Positions 1 to 7,958 of a DNA stretch of 43,599 bases are shown piece after piece. How positions within the stretch are numbered: position 1 is the stretch's first letter; each line of letters begins with the position of its first letter. The DNA lies in the IMG/VR virus record IMGVR_UViG_3300027806_000064, positions 1 to 43,599 of that record; one strand, 5' to 3'. Source of the DNA: a virus. The notes beneath the pieces were generated by a model. The model had not been told where the DNA came from. It worked only from the letters and a program-made list of their open reading frames with translations, and ran no database searches. A program made the position numbers and the translations under genes.

Positions 1-137
1 TGGGGCGAATGGGCTCGTTTTTCGCCTGTTTTCGGATTTCGCAATCTGAAATCTACGATTAGACTGCGAAATGGCCTACGCAAGTCCTTGAATTGACTAG
101 CGTTGCGCCGCTTGCGCATTTGCGACATACTCAATTG

Positions 138-599
138 ATGGACAATCCCTACCCCCGCGTGCCCGGTCTAGGTGGCGCACGACCTAACGCCGGTCGCAAG
201 AAGCGCAACCCTGACGGCTCTCTGAAAGAGGGCGGGGCGCCGCGCGACTCGGTTGACGACATGTTCGGCCTGGACGAAAGCGGCGAATCGGCCTACTCCA
301 AGTACGAGAAGGCACGCGCCGAGAAGGAATATCACTTGGCTCGACAGGCGGCGATCAAAGCCGACTTCGAGGAAGGGCGGGTTGTTCAGCGCGCCGCGGT
401 GCAAACTGCCTGCGCGCGTGCGTTCGCCACGATCAGCCAGAGCCTCGACGCGATCCCCGACGTGCTTGAGCGGACGCTCGGCATCTCGCCCGAGACCGCG
501 GAAGCGGTCGGCGACATCATCGCTGCCAGCAAGGGGCAGTTGATGAAAGACCTCGAACTCGCATACCGCACCAATGTCGCAACAGCCAACGACACGTGA
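138..599 (+). CDS. terS: Terminase small subunit (putative)
   Basis: Likely the DNA-recognition subunit of the packaging motor. From the ATG at 138 it is 153 aa and opens with a basic, Gly/Arg-rich segment (GGARPNAGRKKRN) typical of small terminase N-termini, followed by a helical, charged stretch (about residues 50-85) and a C-terminal helical region. A TTG at 93 would add 15 residues (TSVAPLAHLRHTQL), but that extension looks unconserved in character, so I prefer 138, although no clear Shine-Dalgarno precedes either start. The 3' end overlaps the large-subunit start by 26 nt, which supports translational coupling. The assignment rests mainly on position and the N-terminal motif; sequence similarity among small terminases is low. 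Confidence 0.72.
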   Translation: MDNPYPRVPGLGGARPNAGRKKRNPDGSLKEGGAPRDSVDDMFGLDESGESAYSKYEKARAEKEYHLARQAAIKADFEEGRVVQRAAVQTACARAFATISQSLDAIPDVLERTLGISPETAEAVGDIIAASKGQLMKDLELAYRTNVATANDT

Positions 600-2745
600 G
601 GAATCCCGCGCACTGGTTGATGTGCTTCAATCGCATGAAGCCTTCAAACCGCCGCGCAAGGTAACGGTCGCTCAGTCGGCAGCCGAGACGCTGTGCTTCA
701 AGCAACCAGGCGGCGTGCCGGGCTTGTGGAATGCCGAAGAAACGCCGTACATGATCGAGCCAATGAATATGCTCGCCTCGCGGCGTCACGAGGCGGTGTG
801 CTTCATCGGTCCGGCGCGCACCGGCAAGACCGCTGGTTTGTTGCTCGGTTGGATGGCACACGGGGTTTCATCCGACCCTGGCGACATGCTTATGATTCAA
901 ATGAGTCAAGAGAAAGCCCGAGAGTTTTCGCGGGTTGAGATTGACCGCGCGATTCGCAACTCGCCGCGCTTGAACGAACTTATGGGCGGGTCGCAAGACG
1001 ACAACATCCACGATAAAACGTTCAGGCATGGCATGTGGCTGCGCATCGCATGGCCTACTGCGTCGAACGTATCGGGTTCGACCTACCGTTACGTGGCGAT
1101 CACTGACATCGACCGAATGCAGAACGCCGAAAACGTGGACGGCGAGGGTCCGCTTTTTTCGCTCGCGCTAAAGCGCACGCAGACCTACTTGAGCCGCGGC
1201 ATGTGCCTTGTCGAGTCGAGTCCCGGCAAGGAACTGATCGACCCCCACTGGCAGCCGCGCACTTTGCACGAAGCGCCGCCAGCACCTGGCATTCTCTCGA
1301 TCTACAACCGCAGTGACCGTCGCCGGTTCTACTGGCAGTGCCCCGACTGCAGCGAATACTTTGAAGCCGCCCCTGGCCTATCGTTGTTCGGCCTGCCGGC
1401 AGAGGACACGCTGTTGGAGATCGTGCGCGAAGCTGACCTTGAGGAAATCGCGGTCGAACACAATCGCGTCGTGTGTCCGCACTGCAAGGGAAAGATCGGG
1501 CCGCGCGCCAAGTTCGATTTGAACAAAGCCGGCCGCTGGTTGCAAGATGGCTTGACGCTCACCAAAAGCGGACAGGTTGTCGGCAAGGCGCACCAGAGCA
1601 CGATTGCCGGTTACTGGATGGGCGGTGCAGCCGCTGCTTACCAGTCTTGGCGTTCAATCATCCTGCGCTACCTGCAAGGGCTTCGTGACTACGTTCTCAC
1701 GAACTCTGAGGAAGCGATAAAAACGACGACCAACACTGACCAGGGCATGCCGTACCTGTCGCGCCATTTGCGCGAAGCTGCCGCCGCGGCGCGCGATCCC
1801 TCATCGCGGCGTGACAAGAGTCTTGACCGCTACGTTGTACCAGATGCCGCGCGCTTCCTCGTCGCCAGCATTGACGTGCAGGGCGGCGTGGGCTCGCGCT
1901 TCGTCGTGCAGGTTCACGCCATTGGGCCACACCGCGAGAAGTGGCTCGTTGATCGCTACGCCATCACCGAGTCGGCGCGCGAAGGGCTTGGCGGCCCGGC
2001 GCCGATCGACCCTACAGGCTACGCCGAGGATTGGGACTTGATTACAGAGCGCGTGGTGCGCTCGACGTACAAGACCAAGCACGAGAACGTCGAGATGCGA
2101 ATCAGGCTCACCGTGGTTGATACGGGCGGTGAAGACGGTGTGACCGAACGCGCCTATGCGTGGTATCGCCGCGTTCGAGCGCAGGGCATCGGAATGCGCG
2201 TGATGCTCATCAAGGGTCAAGACAGCAAGAAGTTTGCGAGCAACACGCCGTTCATCAAAGAGTCGCTTGTGGGTGGCCGCAACCCGAAGGAAAAAGGCGA
2301 CATCCCTCTTTATCTTCTGAACAGCGACCGCTTGAAAGATGTCATTGCCGCCGGCTTGAAGCGCCCGACCCCTGGTCCCGGTTACGTTCACATCCCCGCG
2401 TGGCTACCGCCGTCGTTTCTCGACGAATTGAATTCCGAGGTCCGCAATTCTGACGGCACCTGGTCGCAGATACGCAAGCGCAACGAGGCGTTCGACCTAC
2501 TTGCCTACTGCGAAGCCGGCTGCCTGCGTCTCGGCGTTGACAAGATCGACTGGAACAGTGCGCCCGAGTGGGCGCGTACCATCACAGAGAACAGCGACAA
2601 GATCATGCGCGAGGACCGCAGGGAGATGCAGGCCAACACGATCATCGCGCAGCCTGCGGCAGAGCGACCTACGCCTGAGTCTGCGCCTGCGTCGCGCACG
2701 AGCACGGGCACGCGCCGCTCTCGCGGGTCGTCATATCTTTCCTGA
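574..2745 (+). CDS. terL: Terminase large subunit, GpA family
   Basis: ATPase-nuclease motor that packages DNA into the prohead through the portal. The 723-aa protein has a Walker A motif GPARTGKT (about residues 79-86), a Walker B-like segment VAITDID (about 174-180), and a Cys4 zinc-finger-like insertion (CPDC ... CPHC) as in lambda GpA relatives. The C-terminal half contains acidic positions expected for the RNase H-like nuclease (for example SIDVQGG and VVDTGGEDG). The tail is Ser/Arg-rich. The length suits the GpA family. It follows the small subunit with overlapping frames and is followed by an oppositely oriented small regulator gene that overlaps its last 15 nt. Confidence 0.96.
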   Translation: MSQQPTTREESRALVDVLQSHEAFKPPRKVTVAQSAAETLCFKQPGGVPGLWNAEETPYMIEPMNMLASRRHEAVCFIGPARTGKTAGLLLGWMAHGVSSDPGDMLMIQMSQEKAREFSRVEIDRAIRNSPRLNELMGGSQDDNIHDKTFRHGMWLRIAWPTASNVSGSTYRYVAITDIDRMQNAENVDGEGPLFSLALKRTQTYLSRGMCLVESSPGKELIDPHWQPRTLHEAPPAPGILSIYNRSDRRRFYWQCPDCSEYFEAAPGLSLFGLPAEDTLLEIVREADLEEIAVEHNRVVCPHCKGKIGPRAKFDLNKAGRWLQDGLTLTKSGQVVGKAHQSTIAGYWMGGAAAAYQSWRSIILRYLQGLRDYVLTNSEEAIKTTTNTDQGMPYLSRHLREAAAAARDPSSRRDKSLDRYVVPDAARFLVASIDVQGGVGSRFVVQVHAIGPHREKWLVDRYAITESAREGLGGPAPIDPTGYAEDWDLITERVVRSTYKTKHENVEMRIRLTVVDTGGEDGVTERAYAWYRRVRAQGIGMRVMLIKGQDSKKFASNTPFIKESLVGGRNPKEKGDIPLYLLNSDRLKDVIAAGLKRPTPGPGYVHIPAWLPPSFLDELNSEVRNSDGTWSQIRKRNEAFDLLAYCEAGCLRLGVDKIDWNSAPEWARTITENSDKIMREDRREMQANTIIAQPAAERPTPESAPASRTSTGTRRSRGSSYLS

Positions 2746-2922
2746 TTGGTAAGCGTCGTAGGCCACGTCGGCGGCCTTGCGCACGCCGGCTGAGACGTTG
2801 CCGTCTCCGAGCACTCGCAGCTTGCGTAGTGTCATCTTGTCAAGCGTCAGTCCGATGCGCGCCATCGCCTCGGCGTCAATCATCGGCTTGCGCCCTCGCT
2901 TCGTCTTTGGCTCATTTTTCAT
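2731..2922 (-). CDS. Small ribbon-helix-helix type DNA-binding protein
   Basis: A 63-aa basic protein on the strand opposite to the late genes. After a basic arm (KTKRGRKP) comes a short strand ARIGLTLD, then KMTLRKLRVLGDGNVSAGVRKAADVA. This matches the pattern of CopG/Arc-type ribbon-helix-helix regulators (xVxLD...T...L..LG.GN.S.G.R.A). Such proteins dimerise and bind operators with the N-terminal strand. It overlaps the terminase 3' end by 15 nt, and its start faces the promoter-like region in front of the W-type joiner gene at 3035. It could therefore repress its own or the late promoter. The fold is well supported; the target is inferred. Confidence 0.75.
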   Translation of the reverse strand: MKNEPKTKRGRKPMIDAEAMARIGLTLDKMTLRKLRVLGDGNVSAGVRKAADVAYDAYQSGKI

Positions 2923-2961
2923 AGGCTAAATGATATGCCGCTAATTCAATGAAAGTGCGCA

Positions 2962-3006
2962 GCGAAATTTAACCGACTCTGTGTTTGCGTGTTCCGCTTG
3001 CATAAT
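2962..3006 (+). promoter_or_regulatory. Promoter-like element, copy 1 (before W-type joiner)
   Basis: Contains GCGAAATTTAACCGACTC at 2962-2979, then CATAAT at 3001-3006, 29 nt before the ATG at 3035. The upstream box is shared, with the same spacing to an ATAA-containing hexamer, by three other late-gene leaders (9142, 9413 and 13357). The segment lies between divergent genes. Confidence 0.5.
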
Positions 3007-3034
3007 TCGGTCGCACTGAATTGGTGGAACCTTT

Positions 3035-3247
3035 ATGGCCGTCTCGCAAGCAGACCTCGACGCATTGAACGCCGCGATTGCATCCGGAGAGCGCCAAGTC
3101 ACGATCGGATCGCAAAGCGTCACCTACCGCTCGATTGACGATCTCATCAAGGCGCGCGACGACATCCAGCGTCAGATCGACGCGCAGAGCGGCACCACAC
3201 GCGCTCGGCAGACTCGTCTCTACTACGCAGGGCGGGGGTACGAGTAA
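3035..3247 (+). CDS. gpW-like head-tail joining protein
   Basis: A 70-aa protein that begins QADLDALNAAIASGERQV and continues with VTYRSIDDLIKARDDI and a C-terminal aromatic RLYYAGRGYE. This is the classic layout of lambda gpW-type joiners: a helix, a short hairpin with YRS.D.L, a helix, and a basic tail. In the family it closes the connector after DNA filling and forms the platform for tail attachment. Its stop codon shares one base with the portal start (TAATG), and the order W then portal matches lambda. Confidence 0.9.
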   Translation: MAVSQADLDALNAAIASGERQVTIGSQSVTYRSIDDLIKARDDIQRQIDAQSGTTRARQTRLYYAGRGYE

Positions 3248-5169
3248 TGCCCGCTCGCCGCAAGCCAACAGTGGCCGCCAAAACCAAGGCGGCGCCTCGC
3301 GCCAAGCCGAGCAAGAATCTAGGCACGCTCGTCAACAAGTACGACGCGGCCGGCATGGGTCGCCGCATGAAGGGCTGGAACCCTCCGACCAGCGGCCCGA
3401 ACAAGGCGCTAATAGGTCTACAAACGATACGCAATCGTACGCGCGATGTTGTGCGCAACGATTGGGCTGGTGCGGCTGGCGAGCAACGTTGGACGACCAA
3501 CCTCATCGGCGTAGGTATCACGCCGCGTTTTGACAAGATCGCCAGCGAGAGCGCGAAGGCGCGATATACCAAGCTGCGCACTGATTGGGGCAAGGTCTGC
3601 GATGCTGACGGCGTTCTCAACGAGTTCGGCCAGCAGACGCTCGCAACGCGCTGCTTCATTCGTGACGGCGAGATTTTCGGTCGCCTGCGCTATCGACGCA
3701 GCAACTCCGGGCTTATCGTCCCTTTACAGATTCAGTTGCTTGAGAGCGAATACTGCCCGCTGCTCGATGCAGACACGTGGCCGTTCCTGCCCATTGGGCA
3801 TCGCATTCGCAGCGGTGTCGAGTTAAACCGTGTCGGCATGCGCGTGGCGTACTGGTTCTACCGCGAGCACCCCGGCGACAATGTTGGATCGGCGTCGATC
3901 TCGACTGATAGGCTCGTGCGCGTACCTGCGGACGAAGTGATGCACGTGTTCGAGCCCAAGCGAGCGGGTCAGTTGCGGGGTGTGCCCGACTTTGCGTCAA
4001 TTATCACCAAGCTGCGCAACGTTGCTGACTTCGACGACGCTGTGCTTGAGCGTCAGAAAATTGCCAACTTGTTCACGATGTTCATCACATCGCAGATTGG
4101 CAATGGCTCGGGCGCTGACGTGGACCCGCTCACTGGCCTACCGATCAAGACCGACATGGACGGCCCGATAGCCGGGCTTGAGCCTGGCACGTCGCACCAG
4201 TTGCTTGCCGGCGAGGACGTGAAGTTCGCCAATCCTCCCGAGGCCGGCACGACCTATTACGAGTACATGCGGACGCAGAACATGGCGACCGCGGCAGGCC
4301 AAGGTCTGCCATACGAATTGATGTCGGGGGACATCAAGGAAATCAGCGACCGCACCCTGCGCGTCATCATCAATGAGTTCCGTCGCTACTGCGAGCAGCG
4401 GCAGTGGCAAGTCATCATTCCGATGTGGTGCCAGAAGGTCAATGACGCATGGGTTAATGCGGGCATCTTGTCCGGTCAGATCGCAGCTTCGGATGCCGAC
4501 GCTTTGATGAACGTAAAGTGGGCGCCGCACGGGTGGGCGTACATCCATCCGGTGCAGGACGTGCAAGCCAAGCAGACAGAGGTTGAGGCTGGCTTCCGTT
4601 CGCGCAGTAGCGTCATCGGCGAGCGTGGCGACGATCCTGAGACTGTGGACAAGGAGCGCAAGGCGGACCAGGAGCGGGAGAAAAAGTTGGGCATCGAGGC
4701 GATGCAACCCGCTCCTGGTCAGGGCGGTGAGCCCGGCGCCGATGGCGACAACATCGCTCCCGGCGAGTATCCGCGCAACGAGATCAACACGCTCATTGCA
4801 AGCGTCGGCAAGCTCGAAAGCGTCGTGGCTGCCCGTGCGAACGAGCCTCGCCCCGAGCCCGTGGTCGTCAAGATCGACAACCACGTCCAGCCGCCGCCCG
4901 TCACCGTCAACACCACGGTCGAGCCTGCAGCCGTGAGCCCGACGCCGATCGTGGTCGAGAACAAGGTGGACGTGCCTGCATCGGTCGTCAACGTGGACGT
5001 GCCTGCGCCTGTCGTGAACGTGGCGGCGCCGAACGTCGAGATCACCAACGAAGTCCCTGCCCCGGAAGTCACTGTGAATCTGCCGGACCGCAAGACAACC
5101 TCCGAGATCACGCGGGACCGCAACGGTAACATCATCAACGTGACTCAGACCGAAACCACTTTGCAGTAG
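3247..5169 (+). CDS. Portal protein, lambda family
   Basis: A 640-aa protein forming the dodecameric portal through which DNA enters. Residues about 40-480 match lambda-type portals: the early RTRDVVRNDWAG segment, WTTNLIGVGITPR, FIRDGEIFGRLRY, a membrane-free core with HVFEPKRAGQLRGVPDF, and GLPYELMSGD. The last about 110 residues form a low-complexity extension rich in Val/Pro/Asn with repeated V-x-V strands (residues about 550-620). The extension is longer than the family's usual C-terminus and could protrude from the connector. Start shares one base with the joiner stop. Confidence 0.95.
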   Translation: MPARRKPTVAAKTKAAPRAKPSKNLGTLVNKYDAAGMGRRMKGWNPPTSGPNKALIGLQTIRNRTRDVVRNDWAGAAGEQRWTTNLIGVGITPRFDKIASESAKARYTKLRTDWGKVCDADGVLNEFGQQTLATRCFIRDGEIFGRLRYRRSNSGLIVPLQIQLLESEYCPLLDADTWPFLPIGHRIRSGVELNRVGMRVAYWFYREHPGDNVGSASISTDRLVRVPADEVMHVFEPKRAGQLRGVPDFASIITKLRNVADFDDAVLERQKIANLFTMFITSQIGNGSGADVDPLTGLPIKTDMDGPIAGLEPGTSHQLLAGEDVKFANPPEAGTTYYEYMRTQNMATAAGQGLPYELMSGDIKEISDRTLRVIINEFRRYCEQRQWQVIIPMWCQKVNDAWVNAGILSGQIAASDADALMNVKWAPHGWAYIHPVQDVQAKQTEVEAGFRSRSSVIGERGDDPETVDKERKADQEREKKLGIEAMQPAPGQGGEPGADGDNIAPGEYPRNEINTLIASVGKLESVVAARANEPRPEPVVVKIDNHVQPPPVTVNTTVEPAAVSPTPIVVENKVDVPASVVNVDVPAPVVNVAAPNVEITNEVPAPEVTVNLPDRKTTSEITRDRNGNIINVTQTETTLQ

Positions 5170-5190
5170 TCCTTACCTAGCGAGGAAAAA

Positions 5191-5556
5191 ATGTCAAAAG
5201 TTGTTCCCGATGCCTTTATTGACGGCGGCCTGACGCTCGACACGTTGCTGAATCAGGTTCTTGTGTGTGCCGGTCAGCCGACCAGCTACGCCGACGCGGC
5301 TACTCGTGCGCTCGCCACGGCGAGCATGAGCGCGCCGACGCTCGGTGCGGGCTCGCCTGACGGCCGACAGTCAAACTTTCCGGCCGTCAACAACATCATC
5401 ATCTCGACGAGCGGCACCGCGGATCACATCTGCTACCGCGACACGGTGAACTCGCGCTACATCGTCACGACTTGCGCCTCGACCGCCCTGGTCGCAAACG
5501 GCAGCAACACCGTGAGCGTTGGCTCGACGACCCGTCGCGTCGGCGCCGCAATCTGA
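5191..5556 (+). CDS. Hypothetical protein, probable structural
   Basis: A 121-aa protein with no motif I recognise. It is Ser/Thr/Ala-rich with predicted beta character (for example NNIIISTSGTADHICYRDTVNSRYIVTT), which suits a small virion protein. A good ribosome site (gaggaaaaa) precedes the ATG. It starts an approximately 4-kb group placed between portal and protease genes, where lambda has no equivalent. A decoration or capsid-fibre attachment role is possible but only inferred. Confidence 0.7.
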   Translation: MSKVVPDAFIDGGLTLDTLLNQVLVCAGQPTSYADAATRALATASMSAPTLGAGSPDGRQSNFPAVNNIIISTSGTADHICYRDTVNSRYIVTTCASTALVANGSNTVSVGSTTRRVGAAI

Positions 5557-5570
5557 TCGGAGAACCAAGA

Positions 5571-5804
5571 ATGAAAACGATCAAACTGAATTCGGTCTAC
5601 ATGCACCAAGGCCAGAAAATGTCGCCCAAGCTGGTTTACAGCGTGGATGACGCTGTTGCTGACGGCCTTGTTGGACTTGGCCTTGCCGAGCCAACGCTCA
5701 CGGCCCAAGCAGACCTCACGCTTGACGGTTTGACTTGGGAGAGCGGCACGGCGCTCTACGCGGCTCCTATCCTGCCGAAAGTGTTGGCGCATCTGGAAGA
5801 CTGA
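5571..5804 (+). CDS. Small conserved-looking phage protein (77 aa)
   Basis: The ATG at 5571 follows a clear ribosome site (ggagaaccaaga), so longer upstream versions of this frame are rejected. The 77-aa product begins MKTIKLNSVYMHQGQKM and contains GLVGLGLAEP. Short proteins of this kind that begin with a beta-strand and contain a D-x-A-x-x-L/GLA segment are frequent in head modules, but I cannot assign a function. It lies between two likely structural genes with 15 and 14 nt gaps. Confidence 0.72.
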   Translation: MKTIKLNSVYMHQGQKMSPKLVYSVDDAVADGLVGLGLAEPTLTAQADLTLDGLTWESGTALYAAPILPKVLAHLED

Positions 5805-5818
5805 CATAGGAGAGCGCC

Positions 5819-7954
5819 ATGAAAGCAGCCATCGAGCAACTGTTTAACGGCACGCTGCCGGTAACGACTTTGCCAAGCTACAACCCCGACAACATCAACG
5901 TCGGGAGTTTGCTCGGGCAGTTTAATCTTGGCGCAAACCCGGAAGATCGGTTTGTCGGGCCGCGGCCGGCTGTGACTATCCGGCCAATCGAAACTTCGGC
6001 CGCAATTCCGGCCACTGCTGTTCACCCGATGCAGATCGCCCCGGACTTGTTCTGGGTGTTTGCTGCAGACGGTGCCACTGCAAGTTCGACGCGCCGAATC
6101 CAGTTGTTCACGTATGTGCCGAGCACAAACGTCGCCACGTTCAACGGTTTCGTGACTCTGACGATGGCAGCGGCGAACAACCACACAATTCGCGGTCTGC
6201 GAATGGCTCGTGATCTCCACACGGCGGGCACTGTCACGGTCAGCGGCACTGCGGTTACGGGAACCGGCACGACTTGGTTGACGGATCGCGTTGCTGTCGG
6301 CTCAAGAATCGGCTTTGGGTCAACTGATCCGGCGGCGATAACAACGTGGTACGAGATCAGTGCGGTTGGCACGAACGGCTCGATCACGCTGACCGGCTCG
6401 GCTGGAACGATCGCTAGCGCGACCGCGTATGTGATCGAGGAACTGCGCGCAGTTCTCACTACGACCAATTCGGTCGCAACCAATGGCGGCTTGTTCGTCG
6501 CCAAAGGTCTGCGTATTGAGAACTTCATTCTTGGCGGCACGACAATTTCGGCTGCGACTACGGTGGACAACATCCGTGCGGTCTACTGGCTGCGCGATGC
6601 TGCAACCGTAACTAACACCGTAGCAGCCGGTCTAGCAATCGTTCCGCGCACGTCGTTTCAGCAGCATGACGTTTATGTGCTCGATGGTGCGGCTACGACT
6701 GCGCGTGTTTTTCGTTACAACATTCGTGCAGCGCTTACTCTGACGGCAGGTGCCGCAACCTTGACCGCTGGCACCGACTTGACTGTCACGGGTACGCAGA
6801 CCGTCACCGGGAACATCTCGCAGAACAACAACGGCCGAGTGTGGACAGCGAATCACGGCCCTGGGGCCGGTGTTGCATGCCTCTACTTCGTCACTGCTAC
6901 GCGAGTCTGTCGAGCACCGCTCTCGGGTATCACGGCTGGCTCGACGACGTTTGTTGCTGACAGCATGCTTGAAGTGCCGCCCGGTGGGACAAACACTTTC
7001 ACTGCAACGGCAACAATGGCAGCATTTGACGGAGCAGACTCTTTTGACCGTATTGTTGTCGCAACCAGTAGTGGTCGTATCTATACGACGCAGTATCGGA
7101 CAGATTCCGGGCAGTTTGAAGGAATCGGGAATATTGCTGTAACGCAGACCGACCAAGCCTCGGCAAGCGCAGGATCGTTCCCCTTCCTACACGCACCGGC
7201 TTCGACGGTGACGCCCTTTGTTTGGACGGAAGCGGGGTATCTGTTCTATGTGCTGGCTGGCACCACTAATGTCAGCAACTTCCTTTACATTCTGCCGCTC
7301 GGAGCGGATTGGAACTATGCGGCGACGACGGCTCAGCGCGTCATCTTCCCGCGCATGAATCTCGGGCAAGCCGCGCAGCGTTTTTATCGGGTGCTCGTAA
7401 ACGCCGCAGGCAACTTGGGTAGCAGCGCATTCGGCAAAGTCTGCGCGGGTTTCCGCGTCTACGTCCGAACCGCTGGAATCAATGACAACTCAGGCGCGTG
7501 GACACTGGTTCCGGCGAACGGCGATCTCTCGGGCCTCGGCTCGGTCAGTGAAGTGCAGTTTATGGCCGAGTTTCAATTGCTGACAGACATTATGGTGCCC
7601 GCTCGCGTGATGAACATGGCACTGGTCTACGAGACCCCTGATCCCCTGCCGTCGCAGTACCGCTGGAACTTCGGCGACTTCAACACAAGTAACGGAACCT
7701 TCGCATGGGTTCAGAGCACGCCGTTTGGCGGCACTCTTGGGACTCATACCATCAACATCTTACGGGCGGATACCAACGCACTCGTGCTTACGCAGTCGAG
7801 CAGCAGCACGACCAACGGCACATTCGAGTTCTGGAATGGCTCAGCATGGGCGGCGGGTCTCGGCTTCGACGTGATCGGCACTCGCCGTCGCTTCGTGCCT
7901 ACTGGTTCGCTCCCTGGCGGTGTGCCGCTTTACGCGACGATCAGCGTAGGCTAG
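5819..7954 (+). CDS. Large beta-rich structural protein of unknown role (711 aa)
   Basis: Not recognised as a named family. The sequence is rich in Thr, Ala, Gly and Val with short alternating strands, for example TVTVSGTAVTGTGTTWLTDRV (about 140-160), which resembles beta-sandwich or propeller repeats of virion proteins. There are no transmembrane segments or signal peptide. The central part (about 280-500) alternates YxxDG, TYVP-like and RI(Y/V) strands reminiscent of propeller blades. Good ribosome site (aggagagcgcc). It sits between portal and protease, so it may be a head fibre, vertex protein or appendage shaft. Confidence 0.75.
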   Translation: MKAAIEQLFNGTLPVTTLPSYNPDNINVGSLLGQFNLGANPEDRFVGPRPAVTIRPIETSAAIPATAVHPMQIAPDLFWVFAADGATASSTRRIQLFTYVPSTNVATFNGFVTLTMAAANNHTIRGLRMARDLHTAGTVTVSGTAVTGTGTTWLTDRVAVGSRIGFGSTDPAAITTWYEISAVGTNGSITLTGSAGTIASATAYVIEELRAVLTTTNSVATNGGLFVAKGLRIENFILGGTTISAATTVDNIRAVYWLRDAATVTNTVAAGLAIVPRTSFQQHDVYVLDGAATTARVFRYNIRAALTLTAGAATLTAGTDLTVTGTQTVTGNISQNNNGRVWTANHGPGAGVACLYFVTATRVCRAPLSGITAGSTTFVADSMLEVPPGGTNTFTATATMAAFDGADSFDRIVVATSSGRIYTTQYRTDSGQFEGIGNIAVTQTDQASASAGSFPFLHAPASTVTPFVWTEAGYLFYVLAGTTNVSNFLYILPLGADWNYAATTAQRVIFPRMNLGQAAQRFYRVLVNAAGNLGSSAFGKVCAGFRVYVRTAGINDNSGAWTLVPANGDLSGLGSVSEVQFMAEFQLLTDIMVPARVMNMALVYETPDPLPSQYRWNFGDFNTSNGTFAWVQSTPFGGTLGTHTINILRADTNALVLTQSSSSTTNGTFEFWNGSAWAAGLGFDVIGTRRRFVPTGSLPGGVPLYATISVG

Positions 7955-7958
7955 CGCC

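Noticed and set aside
3713-4000. Short - strand and + strand frames within portal, terminase and tape measure genes
   Set aside because: They are shadows of the real coding frames; none has a ribosome site, motif or plausible operon context.
4138-4884. A 248-codon - strand frame inside the portal gene
   Set aside because: Fully antisense to conserved portal sequence; no ribosome site or recognisable protein.
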